Both the position numbers and the translations under genes were made by a program. Under the pieces are notes generated by a model. It had not been told where the DNA came from. It was given only the letters and a program-made list of their open reading frames with translations, and searched no databases. 64,000 nucleotides of DNA from Oceanobacillus sojae (GTDB lineage Bacteria; Bacillota; Bacilli; Bacillales; Amphibacillaceae), in NCBI RefSeq assembly GCF_900162665.1, contig NZ_LT727811.1, positions 376,063-440,062 on the forward strand, written 5' to 3'. This document shows, piece after piece, positions 1 to 8,698 of the stretch. How positions within the stretch are numbered: the first letter of the stretch is position 1; each line of letters starts with the position of its first letter.

Positions 1-120
1 AATTGAAAAAACAAATAGGCCAGAAGATGATTCAAATTACATATTGGCATGATTAAATAGGAAATACATGCATTTACAAGGCTTTTTATAGTTTCTCAAA
101 TATTCTTTTATCCCAGCCAT

Positions 121-171
121 AAAAAATAAAAAAGCAAAAGACGAAACCCTGAGGGACCCGTCTTTTGCTTT
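121..171 (-). terminator. Intrinsic terminator of the abg-like operon
   Basis: Twelve-base stem (132-143 with 159-170). On the minus strand it is followed by a T-rich run, the complement of 121-131. It lies just past the abgA stop and closes the leftward operon. The rest of 1-184 shows no convincing gene. Confidence 0.85.
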
Positions 172-184
172 CTTGCCTATTCTT

Positions 185-1477
185 CTATTCAGATATCCTG
201 CCGATCTTCTTGGCAGATTGAAATAAAATCTCCACCGCCGGCAGTAATGTATCCTCATGAATATCAAACTTCTCATTATGATGCCCTGCCGCTAATTCTG
301 TTCCAAAAATACAGTAAGTAGCCTGACCGCCCCTGCGCTGTACTCTGTCCATAAAATACGTTGCATCCTCTGATCCGGAACTATCACTGCTTTCCAGCAA
401 TGCTCCGTCAATTTTCGGATGCGATTCTGCACATTGTTTTAAAATCTCTGCCACTCCTAAAGAGCAATCACAATTCAAGGCTTCTCCAGCTACCTCCACC
501 TTAGCATCAAGCTGATACATTTTTGCAGCGCCATCCACTATGGATTGCACCTGCTCCTTCACATACTGATTTATTTCTGATGTCTCCCCGCGTGTTTCTG
601 CAATTAACATCGCATGGTCAGGAATAATATTTCTCCCAGATCCTGCATGCAATTCACCAACATTAACACGGGAGGATCCATCTGAATGCCGGGTAATAGC
701 ATGCATATTTAACGCTGCAGAAGCTGCTGCAAGCAAGGCATTTTTTCCTTCCTGCGGCTTCGCGCCAGCATGTGCGGCTACTCCTTTGAAAGTAATATTC
801 AACTTAGATGTGGCCAAAAAACCATTGCTTGCTGCTACAAAATGCTGATGAGGTACTCCAGTTCCGATATGGGAAGCAATAAAGTAATCTACATTATCTA
901 CTACTCCTGCCTCAGCCATTGATTTTGCCCCACGTGTCCCTTCCTCGGCCGGCTGGAAAATAAGCTTGATTGTTCCACTGAGCTGATCTTTATTTTCTGC
1001 AAGCCTCAAAGCCAGTCCTAGACCAATTGCAGTATGGGAATCATGGCCGCACGCATGCATGGTACCCGCAGCAGCAGAGCGAAATCCAGCTTGATTCGGT
1101 ACATGGTCAGCTGCCTCAGATTCATGGATTGGCAAAGCATCCATATCAACCCGGTAAGCAATCGTTGGACCTGGTTGAGCAGTTCGAAGTGTCGCAACAA
1201 TACCAGTATATCCTTCTGAAAAATACTCCACATATCTCGTGTCAGTACCATTTTCCAAAGCCCACTCCAAATGCTGCTTTGTTTCCTCTTCGCCCGGTTT
1301 TCCCATGCAGCTTTCTTCTGCCATTACTTCTTTGCCAAGTGCCAGTTCATATCCTAGTTTCTCCAGTACACCCGCCACCTTGGAAGCAGTACGAATTTCC
1401 AGGAAACCCTGTTCAGGATACTGATGAAAATCTCTGCGCCATCCAATCAATTGTTCTGACAATTCTTCCGGCTTCAT
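185..1477 (-). CDS. abgA: M20-family amidohydrolase, AbgA-like
   Basis: A 430-residue zinc-dependent M20 amidohydrolase resembling subunit A of p-aminobenzoyl-glutamate hydrolase. Visible motifs are RRDFHQYPE near the N-terminus, the metal ligands in HACGHDSHT (about residue 140), QPAEEGTRGAKS with the catalytic Glu pair, and GHHNEKFDI near the C-terminus; the lid/dimerisation domain lies between. Length matches E. coli AbgA (436). It is the last gene of a four-gene operon: regulator, abgB, abgT, abgA. The start follows AAGGAG by about 10 bases. The family cleaves amide bonds of aminoacyl or aminobenzoyl substrates in the cytoplasm. The true substrate cannot be read from sequence; folate breakdown products or beta-alanyl dipeptides are both possible. 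Confidence 0.85.
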   Translation of the reverse strand: MKPEELSEQLIGWRRDFHQYPEQGFLEIRTASKVAGVLEKLGYELALGKEVMAEESCMGKPGEEETKQHLEWALENGTDTRYVEYFSEGYTGIVATLRTAQPGPTIAYRVDMDALPIHESEAADHVPNQAGFRSAAAGTMHACGHDSHTAIGLGLALRLAENKDQLSGTIKLIFQPAEEGTRGAKSMAEAGVVDNVDYFIASHIGTGVPHQHFVAASNGFLATSKLNITFKGVAAHAGAKPQEGKNALLAAASAALNMHAITRHSDGSSRVNVGELHAGSGRNIIPDHAMLIAETRGETSEINQYVKEQVQSIVDGAAKMYQLDAKVEVAGEALNCDCSLGVAEILKQCAESHPKIDGALLESSDSSGSEDATYFMDRVQRRGGQATYCIFGTELAAGHHNEKFDIHEDTLLPAVEILFQSAKKIGRISE

Positions 1478-1506
1478 AAGATCATATCTCCTTTTCCTTA
1501 TCTATT

Positions 1507-3021
1507 TTATAAATGTGTATGGATTCCTGGTCCAAATGGCATTCCTGTAAAGTAAAATACCAAAATCAATATAATCCATGTAATCAGGAACGTAATAGTA
1601 TATGGAAGCATTAAAGAAATATACGTCCCAATACTTGCCTTTTTATCGTATCTTTGCATAAATGCCAAAATAATCACCAGATACGGGAATAACGGCGTAA
1701 CAATATTTGTTGAGGAATCCGCAACGCGATAGGCTACCTGTGTAAATGCAGGATGATAACCAAGCTGCATGAACATTGGTACAAATATTGGTGCTTCAAT
1801 AGCCCATTTTGCTGATCCCGATGTAATAAGAAAGTTCAGCATCGCTGTAAAAATAATATAACCGATAATCAGACCCATCCCGGTAAAATTAACAGATGTC
1901 AAAAATTCTGCCCCATTCACTGCCAGCCACGTCCCAAGATTACTCCAGTTAAAGTAAGCTGTAAATTGAGCAATGGCGAAAACAAGCACAATATAACTTG
2001 CCATGTCCTTAATAGACTCAGCCATATAATTACTGACATCTTTTCCTGACTTAATTTTTCCTACAGTGATTCCAAAAGTAACACCTACAATAATAAAGAG
2101 AAACAGGACAAGCGGTACGATACCATCTAAAAATGGAGATGAAGGAATGATTCCGCCCTCTTCGTTTGTTAAAGGACTATTAGGGATGAATACTGCCAGC
2201 GCAACAATTCCTATATAGACCAGTCCTGCAATAACTGCATACAACAGTCCTTTCCCTGCATTAGGCAATTCTTCTGTATTCTCTTCGTCTACCGCATCTC
2301 CTTTATATTTACCTAACCGGGGTTCAATAAAGCGTGTTGTGACAAGCCCTCCAACAATCGTCAGAACAAATACAGATACGATATTGAAATACCAGTTATC
2401 AACAGGCGTAACAATCATTGATTCATCAACAATTCTTGCAGCTTCTGTGGAAATACCTGATAGTAAAGCATCTGTTCCCGCAATAAACAGGTTTGCAGTA
2501 AATCCGGCACCAGCACCGGCAAAGCCCGCGCTTAATCCTGCCAGCGGATGACGGCCAACCTTGTAAAAAACCAATGCTGCAAGCGGAGGGATTAACACAA
2601 CCGCTGCATCGGAAGCGAGGTTCCCCATAATTCCTACAAATACAACCGTATAAGTCAAAAGGAACGGCGGCGACTTCAGAATCGTTTTACGAATTGCGTA
2701 ATCAAGCAAACCTACCTTCTCTGCCAAACCGATTCCAAGCATCATTACCAGTACCAGACCCAGCGGTGCAAAGCCTGTAAAGTTATCAAGCATCGATGTC
2801 AGGATAAATTCCAGTCCTTCTCCAGAAAGCAGACTCTTAATCGGTACCTCTTCCCCGCTTCCAGGATGAACGACAGATGCATTAAATAAGTTAAAAATCC
2901 ATGAAAGAATTATCATAAATACAGCCAGTCCAATAAATAGCACAAATGGATCCGGCAATTTATTCCCTACTTTTTCAACGACATCCAGAAATTTTTGAAA
3001 AAAGCCTTTTTTCTTTTTCAT
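1507..3021 (-). CDS. abgT: AbgT-family transporter
   Basis: A 504-residue polytopic membrane protein with the hydrophobic pattern of AbgT-family transporters (p-aminobenzoyl-glutamate import; some members export antimetabolites). Family-like stretches are PDPFVLFIGLAVF near the N-terminus, GNLASDAAVVLIPPLAALVF in the first half, and the late segment RVADSSTNIVTPLFPYLVII. It lies 24 bases after abgB and 29 bases before abgA, so the transporter and both hydrolases share a transcript. Import of an amide substrate that AbgA/AbgB then cleave is the simplest reading. Export is less likely because two hydrolases are linked. Confidence 0.9.
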   Translation of the reverse strand: MKKKKGFFQKFLDVVEKVGNKLPDPFVLFIGLAVFMIILSWIFNLFNASVVHPGSGEEVPIKSLLSGEGLEFILTSMLDNFTGFAPLGLVLVMMLGIGLAEKVGLLDYAIRKTILKSPPFLLTYTVVFVGIMGNLASDAAVVLIPPLAALVFYKVGRHPLAGLSAGFAGAGAGFTANLFIAGTDALLSGISTEAARIVDESMIVTPVDNWYFNIVSVFVLTIVGGLVTTRFIEPRLGKYKGDAVDEENTEELPNAGKGLLYAVIAGLVYIGIVALAVFIPNSPLTNEEGGIIPSSPFLDGIVPLVLFLFIIVGVTFGITVGKIKSGKDVSNYMAESIKDMASYIVLVFAIAQFTAYFNWSNLGTWLAVNGAEFLTSVNFTGMGLIIGYIIFTAMLNFLITSGSAKWAIEAPIFVPMFMQLGYHPAFTQVAYRVADSSTNIVTPLFPYLVIILAFMQRYDKKASIGTYISLMLPYTITFLITWIILILVFYFTGMPFGPGIHTHL

Positions 3022-3045
3022 GAATTCACCTCTTCATTAGATTTT

Positions 3046-4473
3046 TTATTCATTCAGTTTCGATGGTTCCACATCTTTAGGAATAGGGCATGTATATGGG
3101 TTATCTTTCGAAAATGCCTTGAATTCTTCCTTCACTTCAGTCAAGCATTCTTCAGAGGTTAATAAAGTTATCCCAGTCAGAGCCATACTGCCGGCAGCAC
3201 GAAGCATGCCTTTATTAGCAATACTGCTTATCCCCTGAGTTGTCATCTGCCAAGTATGCAGCGGTGTACCAAGTACAGACGTAGCTGTTGTGACTTGAGC
3301 TGTCGGGACTACCCAGCTCACGTCCGACACATCCGATGAACCATGTAAAAGCTCGTTGGAGGCTTCATACGGTGAAATACTGTCTGAAATATATTTACCA
3401 GCAAATTCGCTGCCGTCGCCTGCATAGCCAAAACCTCTCATCAGTTCGACATAAAAGGATTGCTCTTCTTTGGTAAAAGTCTCCCATATATCTTTAGCGA
3501 ACTCCTCTTCTTCTTTAGCAACTTCATCCATACCATACTCTATTAATTGCTGATACAATATCTTTTCCAGACTCCGATTTGGAATATAATTCGAGCATGC
3601 TTTATCAAGTTCAATCGTCAATTCCGTTCCGGTCATTAAAGCAGCCCCTCTGGCAATATCCTTCACACGCTCTAAAATATCTCCAGCCTCTCCAACCTTT
3701 GCAGCTCGTACTAAATACAATACTTCTGCATTTGATTGAACAACATTGGGCGAAATGCCGCCGGAGTTCGTAATCGCATAATGTACCCGGGCATCGTCTA
3801 CGATATGTTCACGTAAATAATTGACACCGACATTCATCAGTTCAACAGCATCTAACGCACTTCTGCCCAGATGAGGGGAATTGGCAGCATGTGCTGCAGT
3901 TCCTTTAAAACGGAAGAAAACCTGATAGTTTGCTAATGTCGGCCGGCTCATTACAGCATTCGCTGGTGATGGATGCCATGTTAACGCTGCATCGACATCC
4001 TCAAAAACACCATCCCGCACCATAAAGGTTTTCCCGGATCCGCCTTCTTCTCCCGGACACCCAAAGAAAATCACTGTACCAGGTAGATTCTCCGCTTCTA
4101 AATAGCTCTTCACAGCACAGGCTGCTGCAAAGGCGCCTGTACCTAACAAATTATGACCGCAGCCATGACCTACGTCATTTTCCAATGGATCATAGTTCGT
4201 AGCCCCCGGCTTCTGACTAAGCCCCGATAACGCATCAAATTCTCCTAAAAATCCAATGACCGGCTTCCCTGAACCATATACAGCCGTAAATGCTGTCTCT
4301 ATACCTGCAACATTCCGTTCGACCTGAAATCCCTGTTTTTCACACTCTCCTGCAAGGTACGCCGCAGATTCATATTCTTCAAATCTGGTTTCAGGATGAT
4401 CGAATACATACTTTGAAACTTCTGCAAAATATTCCTTGTTCTCATCAAGGTAACGTTTAATAAATTCCTTCAT
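3046..4473 (-). CDS. abgB: M20-family amidohydrolase, AbgB-like
   Basis: A 475-residue M20 hydrolase of the AbgB/PM20D2 type. Metal-binding signatures are GHGCGHNLLGTGAFA (about residue 105) and GCPGEEGGSGK (about 140), then WHPSPANAVM and a C-terminal VSDVSWVVPT with a late TPLHTWQ. The frame is open to an ATG at 4491, but a GGAGG lies inside that extension 11 bases before the ATG at 4473, which is taken as the start. It follows the regulator gene by 24 bases and precedes abgT. In E. coli AbgA and AbgB form a heterodimeric hydrolase and both are present here. Another AbgB-like enzyme is encoded at 19516. Confidence 0.87.
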   Translation of the reverse strand: MKEFIKRYLDENKEYFAEVSKYVFDHPETRFEEYESAAYLAGECEKQGFQVERNVAGIETAFTAVYGSGKPVIGFLGEFDALSGLSQKPGATNYDPLENDVGHGCGHNLLGTGAFAAACAVKSYLEAENLPGTVIFFGCPGEEGGSGKTFMVRDGVFEDVDAALTWHPSPANAVMSRPTLANYQVFFRFKGTAAHAANSPHLGRSALDAVELMNVGVNYLREHIVDDARVHYAITNSGGISPNVVQSNAEVLYLVRAAKVGEAGDILERVKDIARGAALMTGTELTIELDKACSNYIPNRSLEKILYQQLIEYGMDEVAKEEEEFAKDIWETFTKEEQSFYVELMRGFGYAGDGSEFAGKYISDSISPYEASNELLHGSSDVSDVSWVVPTAQVTTATSVLGTPLHTWQMTTQGISSIANKGMLRAAGSMALTGITLLTSEECLTEVKEEFKAFSKDNPYTCPIPKDVEPSKLNE

Positions 4474-4497
4474 TATTGCAAGCGCCTCCATTTTGTT

Positions 4498-5823
4498 TTA
4501 AGTTTTTAATTGTAAAAGATTAGCATCAATGAAGCAATATACATTTTTAGGTCTTCCTCGTTGACTGGATTGAATTTTCCCACATTTTTTGATTATATTA
4601 GCCTGCTCCAGCTCTGCCAGTATTCTTCTTCCGTTCCGCTCTGTACTCTGCAGCCATCTGGAAATATCCTCTGAAGTAAATTTCTGCTGATTGTACTTGT
4701 GCGAATAGACAATAATCCTGAGTACATCGCGGGGGCTTGCCTTCTTATCGGCAAAGCGTTTCGATAACTCTTCCTCCAGACTTTTTAAATCCAAGGCTCC
4801 TTCTAATGCATCAGCTGATTTTTTGGATAATTCTCCTGCTCCTTCTGCCAGGAGGATAAAGGCTTCTTTTTCAGACTGATCTTGACTCAGACCATACCTC
4901 ACATTCTGCTCCGCATGCAGCACATTCTCTCCGAATCCAATAGCTACAGCAGCAACAAGCTGGTCTTTAATCTGGTATTCTTCTATCAGCTTAAATAAAG
5001 AACGTTCCGCCTTATCATCGATTTCACCTTTCGTAGTAAAGATAAAAAATAAACCGTCACCCTCTTCAACCAGTGAACCCTGAAGCGACTCAGTAAGCTG
5101 CAGCAGCGACTTTTTCCAATTGAGCTGATGATGCTTCCACTGAAAAAGCTGATGCTGTGTCACAGTATTGGCAGTATTCTTTAATCTGCAGCCGATAATA
5201 GCCATTTGCCGATTCTCATACAAATTGGCCTGAGCTTTCTCAATCAGCAATTCAATTGTCAGTTTAATAGACAGATAGGATGCTGTTAACCGGTATACAG
5301 GAACTCCTGCCTCCTTCAACTGATTATACACTCCATTAAAAGTTGTTATTGCTAACTCAATCTTTCCTTCGTCGTAAAGCTTTTTGTGAAAAGCAACGAC
5401 ATCATTTCTCGAATAATCCAATTGAAAAGATATCGTATAATATTTCAAAGCATCTAAATGATAAAAAGATAAAATTTTATCCAGCTCTGTTTTTGCAATG
5501 TTATCAATGCTGATTTTAGTAAAAATTCTTCCTTCATTTAACTGTGCTTCAAGTAACTCACCAAAAAAACTCGACCCGTGTAAAGTAGGATAACCGCCTT
5601 CATCTTCATGAATCAGCTTATTTTCCATTGCATAAGAATAATTCAGGAGGCCGGAAAACAACCATTGATCAACAAGATAACGATTCCTTTCAATAATTTC
5701 TGAAATTTCATCCAACTCTTCATAAGGAAATGAAAGAAAAGTAACCTCTTTGAATTCCTTTCCTACTTCCAGAATTTTCTCCACAGACTCGGCAGGCCCG
5801 ATTATACCAAATTTAATATGCAT
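4498..5823 (-). CDS. Winged-helix transcriptional regulator of the abg-like operon, unassigned family
   Basis: A 441-residue cytoplasmic protein heading the abg-like operon. The N-terminal third (HIKFGIIGPAESVEKILEVG) looks like a substrate-sensing alpha/beta domain reminiscent of PrpR-N. The middle third contains MAIIGCRLKN and AVAIGFGENVLHAEQNVRYG, which recall a degenerate GGDEF-like domain. The C-terminal about 75 residues look like a winged helix (SEDISRWLQSTERNGRRILA, then QSSQRGRPKNVY). I do not recognise a named family. The ATG at 5823 is preferred over the upstream TTG at 5841 because GGAGGTGG lies 8 bases before it. Its place first in the operon, behind a palindrome, suggests autoregulation and control of abgBTA. 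Confidence 0.7.
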   Translation of the reverse strand: MHIKFGIIGPAESVEKILEVGKEFKEVTFLSFPYEELDEISEIIERNRYLVDQWLFSGLLNYSYAMENKLIHEDEGGYPTLHGSSFFGELLEAQLNEGRIFTKISIDNIAKTELDKILSFYHLDALKYYTISFQLDYSRNDVVAFHKKLYDEGKIELAITTFNGVYNQLKEAGVPVYRLTASYLSIKLTIELLIEKAQANLYENRQMAIIGCRLKNTANTVTQHQLFQWKHHQLNWKKSLLQLTESLQGSLVEEGDGLFFIFTTKGEIDDKAERSLFKLIEEYQIKDQLVAAVAIGFGENVLHAEQNVRYGLSQDQSEKEAFILLAEGAGELSKKSADALEGALDLKSLEEELSKRFADKKASPRDVLRIIVYSHKYNQQKFTSEDISRWLQSTERNGRRILAELEQANIIKKCGKIQSSQRGRPKNVYCFIDANLLQLKT

Positions 5824-5869
5824 ACCGTTCACCACCTCCAATCAAATTGCATTTAGAAAATTCATCAAT

Positions 5870-5925
5870 TAAGGAATATTTCCTTTAATTAATGAAATAT
5901 TACTAAACACTTTTTTATTTGTCAA
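5870..5925 (-). promoter_or_regulatory. Promoter and palindromic operator of the abg-like operon
   Basis: Minus-strand promoter: -35 TTGACA (5920-5925), 17-base spacer, -10 TAATAT (5897-5902). Just downstream is an interrupted palindrome ATTAAGGAA-TAT-TTCCTTTAAT (about 5869-5890). A related GGAAATTTCCTTAAA lies at about 6010-6024. The pair may be operators of the regulator encoded at 4498. The stretch 5926-6180 otherwise shows no gene; a 64-codon frame there has no recognisable features. Confidence 0.55.
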
Positions 5926-6181
5926 CTGTATAATAGTAGATATAGGTCTTATTAAGCTTTTTCCAAGGATTTTATGTAGTAAATATTAATCATCAGGGGT
6001 TTTATTAACGGAAATTTCCTTAAATCATTTCGTTTGATAATGTATAAAATGCCTGGCTGTCTGGAGATACACAGATACATCAATTTATTTATTCGGACTG
6101 TACTTTTCCCTATAAAAAATATCTTCGTACTGATTATCCTGCGCAAATATTTAGGCTTACGTATAACATTTATTTAATTAA

Positions 6182-6226
6182 AAATCCCCGCAAGCTGCAG
6201 TCCTTCCTGCTCGCTTACGAGGATTT
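6182..6226 (-). terminator. Terminator of the sorbitol operon
   Basis: Fourteen paired positions including two G-U pairs (6182-6195 with 6213-6226). On the minus strand a TTTTTAATTAAA tail follows. It lies 19 bases past the stop of gutA. Confidence 0.8.
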
Positions 6227-6244
6227 CCATTTTAAATCTTTCTC

Positions 6245-6598
6245 TTATTTCCCAATCCGAATCGTACTGCCCGGCTTCACATCAACAATTTCTTTCTCTT
6301 CTAAATAAAGTGAACCAGACTGTCCTGCTGTCGTACTGCCATCAAATTTCAATGTAATATGGCCTAGATCATTTAAGTTCTTTCTTACTGCATCACCAAC
6401 ACTTGTGATCTGATAAGAAACATCATCTAATTTTAATGTGTCTCCTGCTGTAATATCTTCATCAACAGCTACTAAATCAATCACGTAGCAGAAATCCGCT
6501 AATTCACTTGGTGCATTATCTCCGAACAGAATCATCATTTTTTCTGCTTCAAATGCTTTTGCATCTTTTCCGATACTTTTAATTGTTGTTTGATACAT
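6245..6598 (-). CDS. gutA: PTS glucitol/sorbitol EIIA
   Basis: A 117-residue cytoplasmic EIIA of the glucitol PTS family. It accepts phosphate from HPr and passes it to GutB. Family-like features are the N-terminal YQTTIKSIGKDAKAF, MMILFGDNAPSELADFCY and GHITLKFDG. Length fits the family (about 120). It is the last gene of gutFRMCBA, 44 bases after gutB. Confidence 0.93.
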   Translation of the reverse strand: MYQTTIKSIGKDAKAFEAEKMMILFGDNAPSELADFCYVIDLVAVDEDITAGDTLKLDDVSYQITSVGDAVRKNLNDLGHITLKFDGSTTAGQSGSLYLEEKEIVDVKPGSTIRIGK

Positions 6599-6642
6599 GT
6601 TAAAACACTCCTAAATTTATTAATCTCTTTTCTTTTCCTCTA

Positions 6643-7677
6643 TTATTTGTACAGCCCAAAGCTTGCCAGCCAGGCGACAAATACCCTTGGAACACCATTT
6701 AAGAATCTGGAATACAGAACAGATGGCACACCGACTTCAATTGTTTTTGTTTCTGCTTCTGCAAGACCTAAGCCTACAGGAATAAAGTCCGCAGCATTTT
6801 GAGTATTGATTGCAAATAATGCAGGTAATGCCAGGTTTGGCGGGATGTTCCCTTTACCAATCTCTACTCCAATTAATGTTCCTAATACTTGTCCAATAAC
6901 TCCGCCAGGCCCGAGTAAGGGGCTCAAGAATGGTAAGGAACATATCAAACCGATAACCATAAGTCCCCAAATGTTTCCTGCCAGCGGTGACATGATATTC
7001 GCAAATAAATCGCCGATTCCAGAGCCTTGAATAATACCAATTAACAGGGCAACGAACCCCATAAAAGGAATAACAGTGTGCAGCATAGTTTCCACTGCGT
7101 CACGAGCAGCTTGATAGAAAGTATTAATCACCTTCCCTGCCCCTAGACCAATTTTAGTAAGTAAGCTTTTATTCTCTTGCTCTGCTCTGGTTTCCATAAT
7201 TTTTTTATCTTTAGAATAGGTTGCTTCGGACTCTGTCTTTTCTTCTTTCTCTGTTTCCTCAGAAGAAGCCTGCTGAACCGTCTCAGAAGCTTGTTCAGAT
7301 CCTTCCTCTTCACCAGCAACACTTACTTGGTCCACATCTACATTCGATACATAAATTTCTTCTGTAATGTACTGTCTTAATGGACCACTTTTCCCTGTCG
7401 CCATAATATTAATTGTTGGGATACCTTTTTGAGGATAGATACCGCAGCGTAATGTACCGCCGCAATCAATAACAGCAGCCATAATTTCATCTTCCGGTAC
7501 CGATGTTTCAAAGCCGTTTACTGCAGAGGCGCCGGTAATCTCACAAATTTTATCTACAATAGCAGGCTTATGACCGCCTGTCACATACATTACTTTATCT
7601 TTTTTACCATTTACACCGATTACCAAAGGGCCGCCAAAACCGCCAGAACCTTTAACTATTTTAACTTTTTTACTCAT
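6643..7677 (-). CDS. gutB: PTS glucitol/sorbitol EIIB (EIIBC1)
   Basis: A 344-residue EIIB of the sorbitol PTS, closely resembling E. coli SrlE in layout. The N-terminal phosphorylation domain has GSGGFGGPLVIG, VIDCGGTLRCGIYPQKGIPT (about residue 75, active-site Cys) and TGKSGPLRQYI. An acidic Glu/Ser/Thr-rich linker of about 50 residues follows (about 120-165). The C-terminal half is membranous, with GPGGVIGQVLGTLIGVEIG and FAINTQNAADFIPVGLGLAE. The frame opens at a GTG (7686), but ATG at 7677 sits behind AGGTGGAG and matches the family N-terminus. It transfers phosphate to sorbitol during import with GutC. Confidence 0.94.
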   Translation of the reverse strand: MSKKVKIVKGSGGFGGPLVIGVNGKKDKVMYVTGGHKPAIVDKICEITGASAVNGFETSVPEDEIMAAVIDCGGTLRCGIYPQKGIPTINIMATGKSGPLRQYITEEIYVSNVDVDQVSVAGEEEGSEQASETVQQASSEETEKEEKTESEATYSKDKKIMETRAEQENKSLLTKIGLGAGKVINTFYQAARDAVETMLHTVIPFMGFVALLIGIIQGSGIGDLFANIMSPLAGNIWGLMVIGLICSLPFLSPLLGPGGVIGQVLGTLIGVEIGKGNIPPNLALPALFAINTQNAADFIPVGLGLAEAETKTIEVGVPSVLYSRFLNGVPRVFVAWLASFGLYK

Positions 7678-7686
7678 GGTCTCCAC

Positions 7687-8238
7687 CTACCCTTCTACAT
7701 GCACTTTTTTACTTAATTTTACTTTTTGTTGTTTTTCTACATAGCTTGTTGTAAAGTCAGTTACCCAGCCGCCGATAAAGTTCATTACTAAACCGACCAG
7801 CAAATAACGAATCGCTAAATCTGTCATTGGTAATCCCAATTGTTGAATCCCGCTTGCAATACCTAAGAAAATAAACAATTCTGCCGGGTTAATATGAGGG
7901 AAAATACCGTTACTGGTATGTGCGAACTGCCCTGCAGCTGCAAAATAGCTTGGCTTGTACTTTTCTGGTAAAAATCGCCCTAATGAATGCAGCATTGGAT
8001 TCGCCAGCATAAATGAGCCTAAGAAAGGCAGCACCATATATCTTAATAATGGATTCCCTGCTGATTTTTGGGCAATTTTATTAATACGATTTTCCCCAAT
8101 TAATTGAATTAAGGTATTCATGGCAATAAGTAACATAAGAACTAATGGAACAATGGATCCCATCCAGTCAATAAACGTATCTGCACCTGTCTGGAAAAGG
8201 TTGATAAACCCTTCCGCTAATTTAACTATGAAGTCCAT
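7687..8238 (-). CDS. gutC: PTS glucitol/sorbitol EIIC
   Basis: A 183-residue membrane permease subunit (SrlA type) forming the sorbitol channel with GutB. Recognisable segments are GADTFIDWMGSIVPLVLMLL, NPLLRYMVLPFLGSFML and KPSYFAAAGQFAHTSNGIFP. Its start overlaps the end of gutM by 17 bases, suggesting translational coupling. Confidence 0.94.
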   Translation of the reverse strand: MDFIVKLAEGFINLFQTGADTFIDWMGSIVPLVLMLLIAMNTLIQLIGENRINKIAQKSAGNPLLRYMVLPFLGSFMLANPMLHSLGRFLPEKYKPSYFAAAGQFAHTSNGIFPHINPAELFIFLGIASGIQQLGLPMTDLAIRYLLVGLVMNFIGGWVTDFTTSYVEKQQKVKLSKKVHVEG

Positions 8239-8695
8239 GTTTCTTGACCCCTTTCTTTGTGAACATTTTATTTACTTTATTTACGGCTTTCATCATTGGT
8301 GAAGGGATTCGTTCGATCTCCCCGCCTGCCTGCACGACATTAAATGTATGCTGGGCATCAATAATGGCACGTTTTAAAAGCTTATTATACTCTTTGAAAT
8401 CTTCTTCCTTGAGCTTATTCACCTTCTTGCCTTCTAAGCCCTTCAGCTGTTTAAATCTGGAAAACACGGTTACCCCTTGCATATAACGTGCTTCCTCAAT
8501 TTCATTTTTATTATTTAATTGAAATAACACAAGTGTTCCTGATCTGATAATTGCCGGCCGTCTTCCAATAGCTACACGACCCTTTTCTCTCAGCTCAGTA
8601 TAATGCTTTGTGAAATGCTTGATTTGTACAAAACCAAATAGATATTGGACAACAAAACCGACTGCTAAAATAATAATCAGCATGATAAAAAACAT
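8222..8695 (-). CDS. gutM: GutM-family accessory regulator
   Basis: A 157-residue protein with one N-terminal membrane segment (about 1-20), then a basic cytoplasmic part containing YTELREKGRVAIGRRPAIIR and MQGVTVFSRFKQLKGLEGK. GutM proteins accompany sorbitol PTS genes and modulate gut operon expression. It sits between gutR (3 bases away) and gutC (overlapping), as in lactobacilli. Confidence 0.9.
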   Translation of the reverse strand: MFFIMLIIILAVGFVVQYLFGFVQIKHFTKHYTELREKGRVAIGRRPAIIRSGTLVLFQLNNKNEIEEARYMQGVTVFSRFKQLKGLEGKKVNKLKEEDFKEYNKLLKRAIIDAQHTFNVVQAGGEIERIPSPMMKAVNKVNKMFTKKGVKKHGLHS

Positions 8696-8698
8696 AAG

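Noticed and set aside
5928-5933. Plus-strand TATAAT upstream of the abg-like promoter
   Set aside because: No -35 at a suitable distance and no gene downstream on that strand.
5952-6146. 64-codon frame on the minus strand in the gap before the sorbitol operon
   Set aside because: No ribosome site, low-complexity AT-driven composition and no recognisable features.
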